Assembly (NCBI GenBank): GCA_012798695.1
Contig: JAAZMR010000081.1
Coordinates: forward strand, 1 to 37,691
Source: Bacillota bacterium
GTDB lineage: Bacteria; Bacillota; Limnochordia; DTU087
Direction of reading: 5' to 3'
Length of the DNA: 37,691 nucleotides
The translations under genes were made by a program, and so were the position numbers. Shown in pieces: positions 34,077 to 37,691 of this stretch. The first letter of the stretch is position 1; each line of letters begins with the position of its first letter. The notes under the pieces are model-generated. The model searched no databases. It was not told where the DNA came from and saw only the letters and a program-made list of their open reading frames with translations.

Positions 34077-35168
34077 TTGGAACGATTTGGTTTTATCTTA
34101 CATCCTTTAGAGATACAGGATATAAGTCGCAAGTTCCCGTTGGCGAAAAGACTACCGGACAGCTGGCTGGAGACCATGTTTCGGCTAAGCCCGCCGATTG
34201 AAGTATCACACATTACGGGTATCCGTTCACCTCGAGGTGCCGAAGCTGAAGGATGGTTTGTGGGCTGCCTTTTGACATCCAGGCAGATGTTAGAGCTGCC
34301 GGAAGCTTTTGTATTGGACAAGATCATTCAGGCAGCCAAGAAAGCGCAAGAGCTTGGAGCCCATATTGTGGGGCTAGGGGCTTTTACAGCAGTAGTTGGA
34401 GATGCTGGCATAACTGTTGCTGAGCAGATGGATATTGCCGTAACTACTGGCAACAGCTATACTGTTGCCACTGCACTACAGGGCATTCGCTATGCTGCTG
34501 AGATTATGGAAGTATCGCTCAAGGAGGCCTCGGTTGCTGTCATTGGGGCTACAGGGTCGATCGGATCTGCTTGTGCACGTATATTGGCTAGAGATGTTGG
34601 CAACATGATGTTAGCTGCTCGCTCCCAGGAAAACTTGGAGAGATTAGCTGCAGAGCTCAGAACCGAAAACAGTGTAGAATTGCTGGTAACTACGGATTTG
34701 GCGGAAGCGTGCCGTGAGGCGGATATAGTGGTAGCTGTTACTAGTGCTACTGGGGCCATACTGGAGCCGGAATGGTTAAAGTCCGGTGCGATAGTCTGTG
34801 ATGTGGCAAGACCCCGCAATGTCTCCCACCATGTGGCCGAGATGAGACAGGATGTCCTTGTGTTTGAAGGTGGGGTTGTCCAGGTTCCGGGAGATGTGGA
34901 GTTTGGCCTAGACTTTGGTTTTCCGGCCAAGACGGCGTATGCATGTATGGCTGAGACCATGATTCTTGCTCTTGAAGGACGATACGAGAACTTCACCCTA
35001 GGACGGAACTTATCTGTGGAGCAGGTAGACGAAATCGCTCATCTGGCCGCAGTGAACGGGTTTCGTGTCGATGGGCTGAGGAGTTTCGAGAGGGCTATTA
35101 CCAAAGAGCAGATTGCCAGGATCAAGGAGAATGTGAGAAGAAATCAACGAGCTAATGTTCCTAGTTAG
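34077..35168 (+). CDS. Dehydrogenase related to cyanobacterial acyl-ACP reductase (AAR-like)
   Basis: A 363-residue protein that recalls long-chain acyl-[acyl-carrier-protein] reductase of cyanobacteria along its whole length. The N-terminus GFILHPLEIQDISRKF precedes HITGIRSPRGAEAEGWFVGCLL. The segment VTTGNSYTVATAL matches the TTGNTHTA region of AAR. The NAD(P) motif is VAVIGATGSIGSACARIL (about 153-170). The segment YACMAETMILALEGRYENFTLGRNLSVEQVDEI (288-320) matches the AAR region FACFAEAMLLEFEG that holds the nucleophilic cysteine, here Cys290. A thioester-to-aldehyde reductase is plausible, but databases also call such proteins shikimate dehydrogenase. TTG 34077 follows TTGGGGTGA; the overlapping ATG 34070 is out of frame. 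Confidence 0.75.
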   Translation: MERFGFILHPLEIQDISRKFPLAKRLPDSWLETMFRLSPPIEVSHITGIRSPRGAEAEGWFVGCLLTSRQMLELPEAFVLDKIIQAAKKAQELGAHIVGLGAFTAVVGDAGITVAEQMDIAVTTGNSYTVATALQGIRYAAEIMEVSLKEASVAVIGATGSIGSACARILARDVGNMMLAARSQENLERLAAELRTENSVELLVTTDLAEACREADIVVAVTSATGAILEPEWLKSGAIVCDVARPRNVSHHVAEMRQDVLVFEGGVVQVPGDVEFGLDFGFPAKTAYACMAETMILALEGRYENFTLGRNLSVEQVDEIAHLAAVNGFRVDGLRSFERAITKEQIARIKENVRRNQRANVPS

Positions 35169-35222
35169 GCCTTAGCGCGTAGAAGAGATTAGTAGTAAAG
35201 GTTACTTGACGTTCCACGCTGC

Positions 35223-35252
35223 TTGACATGTGCAGAACCACTAAGCTATAAT
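35223..35252 (+). promoter_or_regulatory. Consensus sigma-A promoter of greA
   Basis: Perfect TTGACA (35223-35228), an 18-bp spacer and perfect TATAAT (35247-35252). This is the strongest promoter in the window. Transcription would begin near 35259, leaving a leader of about 218 nt. Confidence 0.9.
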
Positions 35253-35258
35253 AAAAGC

Positions 35259-35450
35259 CACGATGGGGCACCGAAAGGGGTTGCCCTACTCTGGTATACT
35301 GGTACCCGGCACGTAAAAAGGGCCGGGTACTGTGGTGCGTTGTTGGCTTAGAACGAGGACCCTGGAATGGGAGCTAGGGATTGTTGACCAGTATAAAAGC
35401 ACGGGGTAGCACAAATATTAAGCTGTGACTTTGCTACCGGATGTTCTAAG
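35259..35450 (+). promoter_or_regulatory. Structured greA leader
   Basis: The leader folds into several hairpins: GGGCA/TGCCC (35266-35286, with CC/GG above it); TACCCGGC/GCCGGGTA (35303-35310/35322-35329); CCCTGG/CTAGGG (35360-35365/35374-35379); and GGTAGCA/TGCTACC (35405-35411/35432-35438). A long-range helix, TATACTGG/CCAGTATA (35295-35302/35388-35395), can enclose the second and third. No T-tract is present, so it is not a simple terminator. It ends about 39 nt before the start codon. Confidence 0.6.
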
Positions 35451-35476
35451 TTAGCATGGACAAGGGAGAGAGCTGT

Positions 35477-35959
35477 ATGTTAGAAAAAGAGGTTCTCTTG
35501 ACCAAAGAAGGCTTGAGTAGGTTAGAAAATGAGCTAGAGCATCTGAAGACTGTTAAGCGGCGGGAAGTGGCTGACCGAATCAAGCAAGCATTAGCCTTTG
35601 GTGACATCACGGAGAATGCAGAATATGATGACGCCAAGAATGAGCAAGCGTTTGTTGAGGGTCGCATTGCTATGCTAGAGAAAATGTTGCGCAATGCACG
35701 GATGATTAATGAAGAAGATATACAGTCAGAAATGGTAGGTTTGGGTTCCAAGGTGAAGCTCAAAGACTTGGAATACCAAGACGAGTTTGAATACATGATT
35801 GTAAGCTCAGCCGAAGCTGATCCGGGGGATGCGAAAATATCGAATGAGTCTCCGGTAGGTGAAGCACTACTAGGCAAGAAGCCAGGGGATACCATAGAAG
35901 TTGAGGTCCCGGCTGGTACTGTGAGATATCAGGTTATTGCCATTAATGGTAAACACTAA
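35477..35959 (+). CDS. greA: Transcription elongation factor GreA
   Basis: GreA rescues backtracked RNA polymerase by stimulating transcript cleavage through the secondary channel. The 160-residue protein has the N-terminal coiled coil (about 8-75), with the acidic tip [17 protein letters not shown] and [18 protein letters not shown]. The FKBP-like C-terminal domain has [55 protein letters not shown] 35477 has GGGAGAGAG six bases upstream; ATG 35456 is less likely. It is driven by a consensus promoter and lies 75 bp before lysS. Confidence 0.96.
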   Translation: MLEKEVLLTKEGLSRLENELEHLKTVKRREVADRIKQALAFGDITENAEYDDAKNEQAFVEGRIAMLEKMLRNARMINEEDIQSEMVGLGSKVKLKDLEYQDEFEYMIVSSAEADPGDAKISNESPVGEALLGKKPGDTIEVEVPAGTVRYQVIAINGKH

Positions 35960-36034
35960 TTGCTAGTCAGATGCCGGATCAGGAGACCTAATCCTTAATG
36001 GTCTCTGGATGAGCGAGCCCTAAGGAGGGGTAGA

Positions 36035-37552
36035 GTGCGCAAGGAAGGGGAAACCCTGGCGACCGTTAGGGAAGAAGGGGCTGCTGAAGGCGTGGAAGAG
36101 CTGAATGATCAAATGCTAATCCGAAGGCAAAAGCTGGAAGAGTGGCAATCGGAAGGAATTGACCCGTTTGGGTCCAAGTATGATCGAACCCACACGGCTC
36201 AAGGAATCCTCGATGAGTTTGATCAACTAGAGGGGCAGACTGTCTCCATTGCGGGTAGGATAACGGCTATGAGAGGACACGGCAAGGCAAGTTTCGCCGA
36301 TCTGTTGGATGCCTCTGGGACAGTGCAATTATTTATTAAGATCAATACTGTGGGCGAAGAGCTGTATAAGCAATATCAGAGATTGGATCTAGGGGATATT
36401 ATTGGCGTAAAAGGCAGTGTTTTCCGGACCCGGCGAGGCGAAATCAGTGTAGAAATCAAGGAGTTTCGTCTACTCAGTAAAGCTCTCAGGCCTTTACCTG
36501 AGAAGTGGCATGGGTTAAAAGATGTTGACCTACGCTATCGCATGCGTTACCTAGACCTGATAGCTAACCCACAGGTTAGAGAAGTATTCATAGCTCGGAG
36601 CAAGATTATTCAAGGGATTAGAGACTTTCTTTTGGAGCGGGGGTATCTAGAGGTAGAGACTCCGATGCTCAATGTTATTGCCGGGGGCGCGAATGCCAGA
36701 CCTTTTGTCACCTACCATAATGCACTGGATATGGAGCTATATATGAGAATTGCTCCCGAGCTATACCTCAAGCGACTCTTGGTGGGTGGCTTAGAAAAAG
36801 TGTTCGAGATAGGCAAGAATTTCCGCAATGAGGGTATTTCCACGAAACATAATCCAGAGTATACCTCAGTCGAGATCTATGAGGCCTATGGTAATGCCAG
36901 CACCATGATGGCTTTGACCGAAGAGCTGTTTGCCTATTTGGCCAAGTTGGTCAAAGGCACTACTCGGATTGAATTCCAGGGAAACGTTATTGATCTTACA
37001 CCTCCATGGCCACGGCTAAGTATGATGGATGCTATCCAGAAATTAGCCGGGGTGGATCTAAGAGGCCTTAATGACGAAGAAGCGGCCAGGGTGGCCAGAG
37101 AACGAGGTTTGGAGATGCCGCCCGCGGCTGGTAAAGCCCAAGCTATTGATGAGTTCTTCGATAATTTCGTAGAACCAGAGCTCATGGGCCCTGTGTTTAT
37201 TACGGAACATCCTGTGGAGATTTCACCACTAGCCAAACGCAAGGTAGACGATCCGACGGTGACCGAGCGCTTTGAGCCTTTTATTGTCGGATGGGAAATG
37301 GGAAATGGTTTTACCGAGTTGAATGATCCAATTGATCAAAGACAGCGTTTTATGCAGCAAGTCGAGCAGCGGCAGGCCGGAGATGATGAGGCTCATATGA
37401 TGGATGAAGACTATGTCATAGCATTGGAGCATGGAATGCCGCCAGCGGGTGGTTTGGGAGTTGGTATTGACCGAGTGGTCATGTTGTTGACAGATTCACC
37501 ATCCATCCGGGATGTCTTGCTATTTCCCCATATGCGGCCAAGAGGAGATTAA
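36035..37552 (+). CDS. lysS: Lysyl-tRNA synthetase, class II
   Basis: This enzyme charges tRNA-Lys. The 505-residue protein has an N-terminal OB-fold anticodon domain (about 65-160, with VSIAGRITAMRGHGKASFADLLD). Class II motif 1 surrounds FLLERGYLEVETPMLNVIAGGANARPF, and motif 2 is FEIGKNFRNEGISTKHNPEYTSVEIYEAY. Motif 3 is GGLGVGIDRVVMLLTDSPSIRDVLLFP. GTG 36035 has TAAGGAGGGG eight bases upstream. The extra 20-residue acidic N-terminus before the usual MEELNDQ-like start is slightly longer than common. Likely co-transcribed with greA. Confidence 0.97.
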   Translation: MRKEGETLATVREEGAAEGVEELNDQMLIRRQKLEEWQSEGIDPFGSKYDRTHTAQGILDEFDQLEGQTVSIAGRITAMRGHGKASFADLLDASGTVQLFIKINTVGEELYKQYQRLDLGDIIGVKGSVFRTRRGEISVEIKEFRLLSKALRPLPEKWHGLKDVDLRYRMRYLDLIANPQVREVFIARSKIIQGIRDFLLERGYLEVETPMLNVIAGGANARPFVTYHNALDMELYMRIAPELYLKRLLVGGLEKVFEIGKNFRNEGISTKHNPEYTSVEIYEAYGNASTMMALTEELFAYLAKLVKGTTRIEFQGNVIDLTPPWPRLSMMDAIQKLAGVDLRGLNDEEAARVARERGLEMPPAAGKAQAIDEFFDNFVEPELMGPVFITEHPVEISPLAKRKVDDPTVTERFEPFIVGWEMGNGFTELNDPIDQRQRFMQQVEQRQAGDDEAHMMDEDYVIALEHGMPPAGGLGVGIDRVVMLLTDSPSIRDVLLFPHMRPRGD

Positions 37553-37571
37553 CCACAGCTCTTGCAGGGGC

Positions 37572-37601
37572 TTGACAGAGCCAGGGTGGTCATGGTATTA
37601 T
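37572..37601 (+). promoter_or_regulatory. Strong promoter at the right edge
   Basis: TTGACA (37572-37577), an 18-bp spacer and TATTAT (37596-37601), followed by GC-rich sequence. It drives something beyond the window. In Bacillus lysS is followed by an rRNA operon; whether that holds here cannot be seen. Confidence 0.7.
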
Positions 37602-37650
37602 CGTAAAGCCGCAGGGGCGGCAACAAATCCTTAACATGACATCTAAAGAG

Positions 37651-37683
37651 ACGGGCTGTCTCGGGTACAAGGAGACAGCCCGT
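37651..37683 (+). other. 12-bp perfect hairpin at the right edge
   Basis: ACGGGCTGTCTC (37651-37662) pairs perfectly with GAGACAGCCCGT (37672-37683) around a 9-nt loop. It lies about 43 nt after the likely start of the edge transcript, with AGAGAGAC instead of T residues. The role is unclear: a leader hairpin, or a terminator whose tract is not visible. Confidence 0.5.
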
Positions 37684-37691
37684 AGAGAGAC

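Noticed and set aside
35259-35440. 6S RNA in the greA leader
   Set aside because: The length fits, but the 5' and 3' ends do not pair, there is no central bubble and no terminator; a leader is more likely.

Overview
The window comes from a Gram-positive, probably anaerobic bacterium of the Bacillota (Clostridia- or Limnochordia-like). This rests on gene content: a single-chain glycyl-tRNA synthetase, the redox repressor Rex, class II fructose-bisphosphate aldolase, formate-tetrahydrofolate ligase, a SpoIID/LytB protein, zinc-type L31, a CUT1 sugar transporter without its own ATPase, strong AGGAGG-type ribosome binding sites and many TTG/GTG starts. The species cannot be named from the sequence. 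Most of the window is ordinary chromosomal core.

Layout. 1-1907: a corrinoid/iron-uptake tail (gene end, CobC-like phosphatase, BtuC/FecCD permease). 2144-5321: phosphohexomutase, membrane-anchored HtrA protease, rlmH. 5386-6795 (minus): fucose/arabinose-isomerase-family protein. 7013-9151: glyS and rex. 9262-9721: a large structured RNA with no protein gene, ending in a strong intrinsic terminator. 9720-14202 (minus): a chemoreceptor, then a CUT1 sugar ABC operon (binding protein and two permeases). 14691-19744: fhs, ndk, a small unknown protein and an 874-residue SPOR-SpoIID-propeller protein. 19972-25321: speE, argS, a DUF624-like membrane protein, pyrG. 25501-28000: bifunctional-nuclease-domain protein, zinc-ribbon protein, fba. 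28061-32072: rho, LysM-M23 peptidase, rpmE, dusB. 32507-35168: a three-gene cluster of regulator, 'quinate dehydrogenase'-labelled protein and a relative of cyanobacterial acyl-ACP reductase. 35223-37552: a consensus promoter with a folded leader, greA and lysS; a further promoter opens at the right edge.

The most remarkable object is the RNA at 9262-9721. A 17-bp closing helix (9297-9313 with 9657-9673) encloses six arms joined by short G(A/G)GCnAA-like linkers. The arms share the same junction-proximal bases (GATC/GGTC type), and several share a middle module (GTTCY/GGGAT type), while the sequence between differs and stays paired. Almost all non-Watson-Crick pairs are G.U if the plus strand is transcribed, and the terminator has the same polarity. 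I do not recognise it as RNase P, tmRNA, SRP or 6S RNA. It looks like an RNA grown by tandem duplication of one hairpin arm, and it has a second fully paired topology that splits it into two domains.

Second in interest are the 32507-35168 cluster, whose last protein keeps the active-site cysteine context of acyl-ACP reductase, and ArgRS, whose class I HIGH signature reads NVVN.
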